Of a stretch of 7,612 nt of DNA, positions 1-6,721 are shown in pieces. Within the stretch, counting starts at the first letter, position 1. Each line of letters starts with the position of its first letter. Source of the DNA: Alphaproteobacteria bacterium (lineage in GTDB: Bacteria; Pseudomonadota; Alphaproteobacteria; Caulobacterales; Parvularculaceae); contig JAUIEG010000117.1 in assembly GCA_030428745.1 (NCBI GenBank), positions 1 through 7,612 of the forward strand, given 5' to 3'. The position numbers and the translations under genes were made by a program. Below the pieces are notes generated by a model. It saw only the letters and a list, made by a program, of their open reading frames with translations. It was not told where the DNA came from and did not search any database.

Positions 1-773
1 CGATCGACCCAACGTAAAAAGCCGCGTGGCCGGCTGGGCGAGATGGCGCTGACCAAAGCGATCATCGCTCTCGCCGAACAGTTCGGCCGCTACGGCTATC
101 GTCGCATCATCGCCTTGCTCCGGCGAGACGGCTGGCATGTGAACGAGAAGCGGGTCTATCGCATCTGGCGGCGCGAAGGGCTGACGGTTCCGCAAAAGCA
201 GCCGAAACGCGGACGGTTATGGCTGAATGACGGTTCCTGCGTGAGGCTCCGGCCGGAACACCGAAACCATGTCTGGAGTTATGACTTCGTGATGGATAGA
301 ACCCATGACGGCAAACCGTTCCGCGTGCTGTGCGTCATTGATGAGTTTACTCGGGAGTGTCTGGCGATCCGTGTCGAGCGAAGGCTTAACGCGAGAATTG
401 TTCTGGAGGTGCTTGCCGACCTCTTCCTCTCGCACGGTCCGCCGGATCACATTCGGTCCGATAACGGCCCCGAATTTATCGAGACAGCGCTGCGGGAATG
501 GCTGACGAGGCTCGGCGTCAAGACGCTCTACATCGAGCCCGGTTCACCATGGGAGAACGGCTATTGCGAGAGCTTCAACTCCAAACTCAGAGACGAACTG
601 CTTGCCCGCGAAACCTTCTATACGATGAAGGAAGCCAAACGCTGATCGAATGGTGGCGTGAGCACTTCAACACGTTTCGCCCGCATTCGTCGCTGGGTTA
701 TCAACCACCGGCGCCAAAAACCATCTTGCCAAGGCTGTTCATGCCGCCTTACGCTCAGGGCGTGGCGGCATGA
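1..773 (+). pseudogene. IS3-family transposase OrfB (DDE integrase), 5'-truncated by window edge and frameshifted
   Basis: OrfB catalyses IS excision and integration through a retroviral-integrase-like (rve) domain. The frame is open from base 1 (reading RSTQRKKPRGRLGE before the ATG at 43), so 43 is not the true start. The N-terminal part carries the HTH_21-like segment FGRYGYRRIIALLRR. Counting from the ATG at 43, the catalytic triad is D81 (WSYDF), D140 (IRSDNGPEF) and E176 (WENGYCESFN), with the 35-residue D-E spacing typical of IS3. The frame stops at 643-645 just after KEAK. The family's C-terminus (LIEWWREHFNT, then RPHSSLGYQPPAP) continues in another frame from about 639 to the TGA at 771-773. 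A net loss of one base, most simply one A in what was probably AAAACG near 637-639, explains this. The catalytic core is intact but the C-terminal tail is detached. The ORF starting at 498 is only this tail read with unrelated sequence in front. Confidence 0.9.
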
Positions 774-794
774 GCGCCGCACCACAACCCGCCG

Positions 795-835
795 AGTCTA
801 ACAAATGGCTCGGAACACTTCGATGGGTCAGGCCA
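795..835. repeat. Putative right terminal inverted repeat of the IS
   Basis: This sequence lies just past the transposase stop and reads inward on the minus strand as TGGCCTGACCC followed by ATCGAAGTG. It fits the position and general form of an IS407-group end (TG start, TGACC-like). A short CCGAG/CTCGG inverted pair sits at 793-797 and 809-813. The matching left end is outside the window, so the boundary is an estimate. Confidence 0.45.
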
Positions 836-1040
836 ACGTCAAAAAAGCGCGTAAACCCGTATTTTCGGCCGCAAGGCTTGGGGCAACACGCCGCGCTGCG
901 CTGAAATATGCGCGGCCCCCGCGAAAAGGCTGCGGGAATAATAATCAGAGCCGGGCCGGGCTTCGACACCGCACGCCTTCCAATCGCGCAGCCTCAAAGC
1001 TGCCTCTTGGAACTTTCTGATCGAAACTAGAGCCGCGCCC
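836..1040. other. Gene-free spacer between the IS end and the S9 peptidase gene
   Basis: Short open frames occur on both strands here (for example 805-1020 plus and 839-1063 minus), but they lack convincing ribosome binding sites, recognisable motifs or family resemblance, and they overlap each other or the neighbouring gene. The stretch is GC-rich and contains inverted repeats: a nested one at 978-1012, and a weaker one with stem CCCGC (918-922) and GCGGG (932-936). It is the 3' flank of the peptidase gene and the landing region of the IS. Confidence 0.6.
978..1012. repeat. 35-nt nested inverted repeat (hairpin) downstream of the peptidase gene
   Basis: The outer arms TTCCAA (978-983) and TTGGAA (1007-1012) are perfectly complementary. 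Inside them are GCAGC (988-992) and GCTGC (999-1003) around a 6-nt loop, with a small asymmetric internal loop between the stems. It begins about 28 nt after the stop codon of the minus-strand peptidase gene. No T-run follows on either strand, so it is not a textbook intrinsic terminator. A 3'-end-stabilising or weak terminating hairpin is possible. Confidence 0.5.
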
Positions 1041-3152
1041 TTACTCACTTCGATATCGCTCAAACCAGGCCAGAATATGGTCGACCTTGGCGTTTAGATG
1101 CGAGGGGCGCGCAGCGATAAAGTGATACGCTTCCGGAACGATCACAAGCGCGGCGTCCACGCCCCGCAATCTCAAAGCATGATAAAATTGCTCCGCTTCC
1201 GAAGAGGGCGTGCGCAAATCCGCCTCGCCCGCCATCAACATTGTCGGCGTGGTCACATTTCCCACCAGCGAAAGAGGAGATCTGGCCCAATAGGCCTCCG
1301 GATCTTCCCACGGCGTCTTATCGAACCAATATAAATAGAAGTAGTTCGCGTAATCAGAGGTAAGCGCAAAGCTAATCATGTTGACGACGGGCTTTGCAGA
1401 AACAGCCGCCTTAAATCTATTCGTTTTCCCGACAATCCAGGCAGTGAGAAGGCCGCCGCCGGACCCTCCTGTGACAAACAGATTTTCGCTGTCGACATAA
1501 CCAAGCTCAATGACCGCATCAACGCCGGACATCAGATCATCATAATCCTGGCCCGGGTAATTATGATGAATCAAATTCGCAAATGCATTGCCGTAACTCG
1601 TAGACCCTCTCGGATTCGCATAGAGGACAACATATCCCTCCGCTGCATATCGCTGGATTTCAGCCGAGAACTGCGGACCGTACGCCCCAAACGGGCCGCC
1701 ATGGATTTCCAGAATGAAGGGGTATTTTGCCGTGGGATCGAAATTTGGCGGCTTGACCAGCCATCCCTCGATCTCTCGACCGTCTGCCGAAGAGGCCCAG
1801 CTAAAACGCTCCACCCCAGCCAGCTTTCTATGGGCGAACAGATCTTCATTCAGATTGGTCAGCCGTCGCGAACGGCCGCGGCCTTTTACGATGGCGAGGT
1901 CCGAAGGGCGTTGCGCGTTCCCTTGCGTATAGGCGATGACATTGCCGGAAACGGAAAACGATCCACTCGTATATGGCCGGGTGACGCCAACCCCGCCCAG
2001 ATCCTGCACAATCGGCGTAAGTTTTCCGTTCAAACCGAGATGCGCAAGGGTTGTCTTGCCGTGATCGTCATATTGCACAATCAGCTTTGACGAACCATTC
2101 CAGGCCACCGCATCAATCGACCGGTCCAATCCCTGGGTCGGGACAATCGTTTCCCCTGACCCATCCCGATTCATCACGCTCACATTGGCGGTGTGAAATC
2201 CGAGCCTTTCATCTTCATAGCCGAGATAAGCGACCTTCTTGCCGTCCGGAGACACAACCGCATTCGCATCCATGCCCTTGCGTTTGGTAAGCCGGCGTAA
2301 TTGTCGGCTATCGATATCGACGGCCCACACATCGAGTTCTTCGGAATCCAGCTTCCAGTCATCGTTGCGATTGGCGGAGAAAAACAGCTCTCGCCCGTCC
2401 GGCGCCCAACTCAGCGGGCCCGCATGATCGAACGCGCCGCTGGTCAGCTGTATCGGCGTTCCGCCTTCAGCTGGCGTAATAAAGATTTGCTTATTGCCAG
2501 AACGCAAAACCCCTTCGCCATCCACACGGTAGAATGGATCTTCCGTCATCATTACAGGGGGAGCCCATTGCGCGCCTTCCGGCGCCGGCATTGACTGGAC
2601 AAAAGCCCCGTCTTTAGACGGAACAAACATCGAAAAAGCGATATGCCGTCCATCGGCCGACCAGCTTATATGCTCTGGCGCCTCTGGCAATTTCGCCAAA
2701 AGCGTCGCCTCCCCCCCATCCATCCAGCGCATAAAAAGCTGGGTGCCTTTTCCCTCCGCGCTCGCCAGATAAGCCATGCGGTCGCCCGAAGGAGACCAGC
2801 GCGGACTTGAATAATTCGCATCGCCGGAAAGGATCGCGCGATGGTCTGAGCCATCATCCGCAATCGTCCAAATACTCGACTGCCAACTGTCACTCATCAG
2901 ATCGCTTGTTCGGCGAACATAGGCGACCCGCCGCCCATCCGGCGAAATTTGCGGGTCCGTGGCGATCTCCAATTCAAAGATATCTCTCGGGCCAAACAAA
3001 CCGTCATCAACGCCACTGGCGCTCGCTGGCGATAAAAGGCCCGCGCCCAACAAAACGAGCACATATATAATCGGCGCTCTACACGAAATTACCGGCGCCA
3101 AGGATGCTCCGCATGTCGCCGTCTTATTCGCGCATTTTGTCTGTTCAGCCAT
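1041..3152 (-). CDS. Exported S9-family (prolyl oligopeptidase/acylaminoacyl-peptidase-like) serine peptidase
   Basis: The product is a serine peptidase cleaving short peptides, probably in the periplasm. From the ATG at 3152 it has 703 residues, typical for the family. The N-terminus has a polar stretch, then a hydrophobic core (PIIYVLVLLGAGLL) ending in PASAS, which fits a signal peptide with an unusually long n-region. The next roughly 380 residues hold WD40/PD40-like propeller blades (ISPDGRRVAYV, WSPSGDRMAYL, WSADGRHIAF, WAPDGRELFF, VSPDGKKVAYL). The C-terminal alpha/beta-hydrolase domain has the triad S564 (TGGSGGG), D645 (GEADLRTP) and H677 (EAYHFIAARPSH), plus the S9C-like blocks KPVVN and PWEDPEAYWARSPL. 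The longest frame starts at a GTG at 3176, but AGGGG lies 8 nt before the ATG at 3152, so that start is preferred. It follows the lipoprotein hydrolase gene by 33 nt and is probably co-transcribed with it. Substrate specificity cannot be read from sequence. Confidence 0.93.
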   Translation of the reverse strand: MAEQTKCANKTATCGASLAPVISCRAPIIYVLVLLGAGLLSPASASGVDDGLFGPRDIFELEIATDPQISPDGRRVAYVRRTSDLMSDSWQSSIWTIADDGSDHRAILSGDANYSSPRWSPSGDRMAYLASAEGKGTQLFMRWMDGGEATLLAKLPEAPEHISWSADGRHIAFSMFVPSKDGAFVQSMPAPEGAQWAPPVMMTEDPFYRVDGEGVLRSGNKQIFITPAEGGTPIQLTSGAFDHAGPLSWAPDGRELFFSANRNDDWKLDSEELDVWAVDIDSRQLRRLTKRKGMDANAVVSPDGKKVAYLGYEDERLGFHTANVSVMNRDGSGETIVPTQGLDRSIDAVAWNGSSKLIVQYDDHGKTTLAHLGLNGKLTPIVQDLGGVGVTRPYTSGSFSVSGNVIAYTQGNAQRPSDLAIVKGRGRSRRLTNLNEDLFAHRKLAGVERFSWASSADGREIEGWLVKPPNFDPTAKYPFILEIHGGPFGAYGPQFSAEIQRYAAEGYVVLYANPRGSTSYGNAFANLIHHNYPGQDYDDLMSGVDAVIELGYVDSENLFVTGGSGGGLLTAWIVGKTNRFKAAVSAKPVVNMISFALTSDYANYFYLYWFDKTPWEDPEAYWARSPLSLVGNVTTPTMLMAGEADLRTPSSEAEQFYHALRLRGVDAALVIVPEAYHFIAARPSHLNAKVDHILAWFERYRSE

Positions 3153-3160
3153 TAGTAAAG

Positions 3161-3165
3161 CCCCT
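3161..3165 (-). promoter_or_regulatory. Shine-Dalgarno deciding the S9 peptidase start
   Basis: AGGGG on the minus strand lies 8 nt before the ATG at 3150-3152. The alternative upstream GTG (3174-3176) has only a G-rich stretch almost touching it, which is too close for good initiation. Confidence 0.55.
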
Positions 3166-3185
3166 GATGCCGCCACACCCGCCGA

Positions 3186-4445
3186 TCACTCGAAAAAGCG
3201 TTCGGCGTTTACAATCATGCTACGGATGATCGTCTGAATGGCATGTATATGCGCCGCCGAATAAACGTCGGCATTGGTGAAATAGATTATCCCTACCTCC
3301 GATTCCGGATCGAAATACATGAAAGTATTCGTTCCAGGATCTCCCCCATTGTGACCGATAAACACCGTGGACGCGTCCACGGACGCCGGTATCTCATACA
3401 CAAACCCCAGCGCCTGATCCTGGACCGGCCGAAGGTTTGGAATGCGGTCGTAACCAAGTTTTTGCGGCGCGAGCATCATGGAGACCGACTGAGCGTCAAG
3501 AATGCGTTCGCCGTCCAATACGCCGCCATTCATGATGGCGATTAGAAATTTGCTGAGATCCGAGACCGATGTTTTCAAGCCCCCATCCGGATAGGTGGTA
3601 AGCCCATAGGGTCTATACGCCCGCCACTGCCCAACGGCTCGGCCGCTCATTTTCTCGTTGGAATTTTTGCTTTTCAGCCCGTATTGCTTCCCGAACAGGG
3701 ACGAGTCCACATCGGAATACAGCCACCCGGTGTTTTCCATGCCCAGCGGCTTGAAAATATTTTCTGTTGAATATTCGCTAAAGGACTGTCCGCTGACCCG
3801 CTCAACCAACAACCCAGCCAGGGCAAAGCCGACATTGGAATATTCGTAGCTCGTGCCGGGGGCAGCCTTGGAGTAATTCTTACCTGCCGAATAATACTCT
3901 CCTCCCGGACTAAAATAGTTTTCCGAAAACTCTCCCAATGATATCGGGCTGTCGCCGCCCCAATAATATACCGCATCGCTCTTATAGACCGATCGATTAT
4001 CCGATGTCGTCGCTGTATGGGTAAGGAGATGCCTCATCGTGATCGGACGCCCCGGGAAAGAGGGATTTTCCACTATAAAAGGCAGATACCCATTGATATC
4101 CGCATCAAGCTCCAGCAAGCCGTCTTCGACAGCCTTAACCACAGCTGTGGCTGTAATTGTTTTGCTGACGGACCCAATTGAAATGACTGTATGCTCAGTC
4201 ATTGCTGATTGCTTTTCGAGGTCAGCATAACCGAAGCCGCGAGCCCAACGCCGCCCATCTTTCTTGACGATCGCAACCGCAACCCCCGGCGTGTCGGACT
4301 CCAGCACCAGCTTTTCAGCCGCAGCCGTAAAATCAGCTATGTAGTTTCCTGTTGCAGCTTCGATGATGTCAGCGTCCGTTGTCGCCTTGCCGCAACCGCC
4401 CAAAATCATAAAGATGAATGCTGTAAACAAACCGGCAGTCTTCAC
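3186..4445 (-). CDS. Lipoprotein serine hydrolase of the beta-lactamase/PBP-like family (PF00144)
   Basis: The product is a membrane-anchored serine hydrolase of the class C beta-lactamase / DD-peptidase / D-aminopeptidase fold. From the GTG at 4445 it has 419 residues. The first 18 form a lipoprotein signal: a Lys near the start, a hydrophobic stretch (LFTAFIFMI), then lipobox LGGC with C18, predicting periplasmic membrane anchoring. All three catalytic motifs are present: S92-V-S-K95 (nucleophile and general base, in ISIGSVSKTITA), Y202-S-N204 (TSYEYSNVGFALAG) and H365-N-G-G (the KTG-equivalent, in IGHNGGDPGTNTF). The esterase-B-like block MRHLLTHTA is also clear. The longest frame begins at a GTG at 4463, but GGAGAG sits 5 nt before the GTG at 4445. 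The gene lies between dgcA (107-nt gap) and the S9 peptidase (33-nt gap). The context suggests it acts on D-residue-containing peptides rather than antibiotics, but the family is functionally diverse and no specific substrate can be assigned. Confidence 0.92.
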   Translation of the reverse strand: MKTAGLFTAFIFMILGGCGKATTDADIIEAATGNYIADFTAAAEKLVLESDTPGVAVAIVKKDGRRWARGFGYADLEKQSAMTEHTVISIGSVSKTITATAVVKAVEDGLLELDADINGYLPFIVENPSFPGRPITMRHLLTHTATTSDNRSVYKSDAVYYWGGDSPISLGEFSENYFSPGGEYYSAGKNYSKAAPGTSYEYSNVGFALAGLLVERVSGQSFSEYSTENIFKPLGMENTGWLYSDVDSSLFGKQYGLKSKNSNEKMSGRAVGQWRAYRPYGLTTYPDGGLKTSVSDLSKFLIAIMNGGVLDGERILDAQSVSMMLAPQKLGYDRIPNLRPVQDQALGFVYEIPASVDASTVFIGHNGGDPGTNTFMYFDPESEVGIIYFTNADVYSAAHIHAIQTIIRSMIVNAERFFE

Positions 4446-4450
4446 AATAA

Positions 4451-4456
4451 CTCTCC
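4451..4456 (-). promoter_or_regulatory. Shine-Dalgarno deciding the serine hydrolase start
   Basis: GGAGAG on the minus strand is separated by TTATT from the GTG at 4443-4445. No comparable site precedes the upstream in-frame GTG at 4463. The downstream start also gives a compact lipoprotein signal peptide. Confidence 0.7.
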
Positions 4457-4528
4457 ACGACACAGCCCGCTTCGCCGCTTGCTGGGATACAGCCCCCCCC
4501 TGGGCGGCCAGCGCACCGAGCGGGCGGC

Positions 4529-4545
4529 ATAGGCAACAGGCCTAT
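4529..4545. repeat. Hairpin just after the dgcA stop codon
   Basis: ATAGGC (4529-4534) and GCCTAT (4540-4545) form a perfect 6-bp stem around a 5-nt loop. It starts 8 nt after the dgcA stop on the minus strand. A GC-rich stretch follows rather than a T-run, so it is at most an attenuating or RNA-stabilising element before the downstream hydrolase gene. Confidence 0.45.
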
Positions 4546-4552
4546 CTAATGA

Positions 4553-5539
4553 TCACGCGCCCCAAAATTCATGTTTTGGAAGGCTTGCTTCGGATTTGTT
4601 GTAATTCATGCCGCCCAGATAATCGGACTTCAGATTTAGCGGCCCATCTAAATCAACAAACTCACACAATTGAGCGATTACGAATGCCGGCGCCATGGAG
4701 AGCGATGTGCCAAGCATGTTGCCGACCATTAATCGCTTCCCTTGCCTCAACACCTCACGGGCGAGCGACAGCGCTTCCGTCAGCCCTCCCGTCTTATCAA
4801 GTTTGATATTGATGACATCATACAGGGAAATGACTTTTTCCAGCTCGCCCAGATGCAGGCAGCTTTCATCCGCACACAGTGGAATGGGAGAATTCAAGCC
4901 TTCAAGCTCGAAATCCTGTCCGCGCGGCAATGGCTGCTCCAGCATTAAAACGCCAAGCTCCGCAAAGCGCGGCAACACTTCAGACAGTTGCGCGATAGAA
5001 AATCCCTGATTTGCGTCAACAACGATTGCCGCATCAGGCCGCGCGTCGCGTATGGCGGAGAGCCGGCCCACTGGATCGTTTGCATCGAGCTTGATTTTCA
5101 AATGCGAATAAGCTTGCGCCGCCCTGGCCTTCTCCGCCATTTCCGAAGCCGTCGCCTCAATACCGATCGTAAAGACCGTTGTAACAGGTTTTGGATCAAT
5201 ACCTACAAGCTTCCAAATCGATTGATTCGACTGCTTGCATTCAAGATCCCAAAGCGCGCAATCGACTGCATTACGGGCGCCGCCAGCGGGCATGTGCGTC
5301 GACAGAGCCTCAATAGTGACGCCGTCCTGGATCAAGCCTCGCGCCGCCTCCACCTGCTCCAAAATAGTATCCGCGCTCTCGCCCAGATAGTAGACGCCGA
5401 GCCCCTCCCCCCGCCCGATGAAGCCGTCTTCCTCGATCTCCACAACTATCGTTTCAACGGTTTTATATTCGTAACCTGTTATGCGAAACGGCATAATGAG
5501 GGGCCATGAACACCGGTGCACACTGAGTAAACGCTTCAC
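4553..5539 (-). CDS. dgcA: Enolase-superfamily racemase/epimerase, probable N-acetyl-D-glutamate racemase DgcA (or L-Ala-D/L-Glu epimerase)
   Basis: This 328-residue protein belongs to the muconate-lactonizing subgroup of the enolase superfamily, which racemises an alpha-carbon using two lysines and a Mg2+ ion. The visible catalytic set is complete: K148-x-K150 (LKIKLD), metal ligands D175 (VVDANQG), E201 (LEQPLP) and D224 (CADES), and the opposite-face base K249 (NIKLDKTGG). D296-x-D298 (FVDLDGPL) sits where dipeptide epimerases bind the substrate amino terminus. The form NIKLDKTGGLTEAL and the coupling to a DUF1611 gene favour DgcA, which in the known pathway turns N-acetyl-D-Glu into N-acetyl-L-Glu in the cytoplasm. 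The older reading, L-Ala-D/L-Glu dipeptide epimerase for peptidoglycan recycling, remains possible. Initiation is at a GTG overlapping the dgcN stop (GTGA, 4 nt). AGGCGGAG ends 8 nt upstream, so translation is probably coupled. There is no signal peptide. Confidence 0.88.
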   Translation of the reverse strand: MKRLLSVHRCSWPLIMPFRITGYEYKTVETIVVEIEEDGFIGRGEGLGVYYLGESADTILEQVEAARGLIQDGVTIEALSTHMPAGGARNAVDCALWDLECKQSNQSIWKLVGIDPKPVTTVFTIGIEATASEMAEKARAAQAYSHLKIKLDANDPVGRLSAIRDARPDAAIVVDANQGFSIAQLSEVLPRFAELGVLMLEQPLPRGQDFELEGLNSPIPLCADESCLHLGELEKVISLYDVINIKLDKTGGLTEALSLAREVLRQGKRLMVGNMLGTSLSMAPAFVIAQLCEFVDLDGPLNLKSDYLGGMNYNKSEASLPKHEFWGA

Positions 5540-6594
5540 GAACAGAACTCCGCCTCGATCTTGTCAACTATTTCCCCCGCGCCATCGATCAGTGGATCAA
5601 TAACCGGCAATCCATACTGTTCGACGCAGACTTCATAGGTCCGGGCTCGTTCCGCCTTCGTCAGCGCGCTTGTGTTAAGCGACACGCCGACAAAACGCGC
5701 CGCCGGATTGACGCGCCGGGCCAGCAAAATATTCAAATCCATGACCGATTGTAACGGCGGAATGGAGTATTCCCCCTCAGGTTCAAGATCAATGCAATGC
5801 GTGCGCCCAACTTCATGACAAAGAACAAGCGCATCCGGTTGAGAGCCATGCAACAATCCCAAACTTACGGCCGCAAAGCTTGGGTGAATAAGCGAGCCCT
5901 GTCCTTCGATGACATCCCAATGATCCGGCTCGGCGTCAGGGGAGATCAGTTCCGCGGCGCCGGATAAAAAATCCGAAACGACGCTATCAAGCGGAATGCC
6001 TTGGCCCGCAATCATGATCCCCGTTTGGCCGGTAGCGCGAAACGTGGCCTTCATGCCCCGTTGGCACATCTCCTTTTCGATGGCCAAGGCAGTGTATTTT
6101 TTGCCCACAGCACAATCACTGCCCACGGCGAGCAATCTACGTCCCGTACGTTTGCGGCCGGTTCCGACCGGCAGGGACTTTGGCGGCGTGCGAATGTCAA
6201 TAAGGCGCGCGCCAGACTGTTCTGCGGCGGCGGCGACTACAGGCAAATCCCCAAGACGCATATGCATGCCCGAGACAACATCCAGCCCGGCTCGGGCCGC
6301 ATTGGCCAAATCGTCAATCCAGACGTCCGGAATGACGCCGCCCGTATTCGCGACGCCGATCACTAAGGACTTAGCGCCCGCCGCAACAGCAGCTTCAATA
6401 GAAAGATCTTCAAGACCGCCGTCGACATCGCATCCCGGCAAGCGAAGCTGTCCCAAACAGTCGCCTCGCCTCCACTGAATAAGCCCCAACCCTGTTTTGG
6501 CGTAATCATATGAAGGCGCATCGCCAAAATAGATGAGCAATGGCGTCTTAATCGCCGAAGCGGCATAGGAAGCCTTCGCATTCATAATCGTCAT
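5536..6594 (-). CDS. dgcN: DUF1611 P-loop protein, probable D-glutamate N-acetyltransferase DgcN
   Basis: This 352-residue cytoplasmic protein matches the DUF1611 family, whose characterised member DgcN acetylates D-glutamate in the first step of a D-Glu catabolic route. Residues about 17-140 form an N-terminal Rossmann-like domain (PLLIYFGDAP, then VIGVANTGGVIP). Residues about 153-352 form a P-loop domain with Walker-A-like GSDCAVGKKYT (158-168), the ATGQTGIMIAGQGIPLD block (187-203) and DVIEGQGSLIHPSF (227-240), a Walker-B-like segment. The length is normal for the family. The chosen ATG has GAGAG 9 nt upstream; a second ATG three codons later (6585) is almost equally possible. The gene overlaps the dgcA-like gene by 4 nt, the usual pairing. 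Family membership is clear; the acetyltransferase activity comes from the characterised homologues and is not read from the residues here. Confidence 0.88.
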   Translation of the reverse strand: MTIMNAKASYAASAIKTPLLIYFGDAPSYDYAKTGLGLIQWRRGDCLGQLRLPGCDVDGGLEDLSIEAAVAAGAKSLVIGVANTGGVIPDVWIDDLANAARAGLDVVSGMHMRLGDLPVVAAAAEQSGARLIDIRTPPKSLPVGTGRKRTGRRLLAVGSDCAVGKKYTALAIEKEMCQRGMKATFRATGQTGIMIAGQGIPLDSVVSDFLSGAAELISPDAEPDHWDVIEGQGSLIHPSFAAVSLGLLHGSQPDALVLCHEVGRTHCIDLEPEGEYSIPPLQSVMDLNILLARRVNPAARFVGVSLNTSALTKAERARTYEVCVEQYGLPVIDPLIDGAGEIVDKIEAEFCS

Positions 6595-6721
6595 TCTCGT
6601 TCACTCTCATTTATATGCGGCCGCTGGCGAGCCAGAATCTTTGTGCATGTCGCCTGCTCTATCCCACTACGATCGCCACTAACTGGCCGGGCGCACAAAC
6701 CCGGCTTACTTGTTAATTTTG
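6595..6721. other. Intergenic region upstream of dgcN
   Basis: These 127 nt separate the upstream hydrolase from dgcN and are the widest gap in the minus-strand gene run. They hold one clear hairpin (6686-6705), a NotI-type palindrome (6618-6625) and the dgcN ribosome binding site (minus-strand GAGAG at 6604-6608). A TATAAA on the minus strand lies close to the start codon without a good -35 partner. An internal promoter is possible but not demonstrated by the sequence. Confidence 0.4.
6686..6705. repeat. Hairpin after the upstream hydrolase stop
   Basis: GCCGGG (6686-6691) and CCCGGC (6700-6705) form a perfect 6-bp GC-only stem with an 8-nt loop. It lies 16 nt downstream of the minus-strand hydrolase stop. 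No T-run follows on the minus strand. An AT-rich stretch (TTACTTGTTAATTTT) follows on the plus strand, but no plus-strand gene ends there. It could be a weak terminator or a 3'-stabilising structure between two parts of the operon. Confidence 0.45.

Larger units (their letters stand above)
1..835 (+). mobile_element. 3' part of an IS3-family (IS407-like) insertion sequence
   Basis: The left part of the element lies outside the window, so orfA and the left end are not seen. Most of the visible part is the orfB transposase frame. About 60 nt after its end comes a sequence that looks like an IS407-type right terminus: read on the minus strand from 835 it begins TGGCCTGACCC, close to the TGACCTGCCCC-type ends I recall for this group, and IS3 elements characteristically begin TG and end CA. 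The exact outer base (835, or alternatively 830) is inferred, because the left inverted repeat and target duplication cannot be checked here. The transposase is frameshifted, so this copy is probably not autonomous. Confidence 0.75.

Noticed and set aside
805..1063. Overlapping short open frames on both strands in the spacer (71 and 74 residues)
   Set aside because: They overlap each other, one runs into the IS terminus and the other into the peptidase gene end, and neither shows domain, signal or ribosome binding site evidence.
1563..2090. 175-residue plus-strand open frame inside the S9 peptidase gene
   Set aside because: It lies wholly antisense to a gene with strong family motifs, has no recognisable domain and no good ribosome binding site, and its composition is what an antisense frame in GC-rich coding DNA would give.
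1041..3152. Lasso-peptide isopeptidase (AtxE-like) interpretation of the S9 peptidase
   Set aside because: Lasso isopeptidases are S9-related and occur in Alphaproteobacteria, but no lasso precursor, maturation genes or TonB receptor are present, and the catalytic blocks look like ordinary S9C exported peptidases.
3186..4445. Antibiotic-resistance class C beta-lactamase
   Set aside because: The fold and SxxK/YxN motifs are shared, but the third motif is HNGG rather than KTG, it is a lipoprotein, and the context is peptide catabolism. A true AmpC assignment is not supported.
4529..4545. Intrinsic terminator after dgcA
   Set aside because: The stem is perfect but short, and GC-rich sequence rather than a T-run follows on the transcribed strand, so it is recorded only as a hairpin.
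6604..6620. TATAAA on the minus strand as a dgcN promoter -10
   Set aside because: It lies almost at the ribosome binding site and lacks a convincing -35 hexamer at the right distance, so a promoter call would be a guess.
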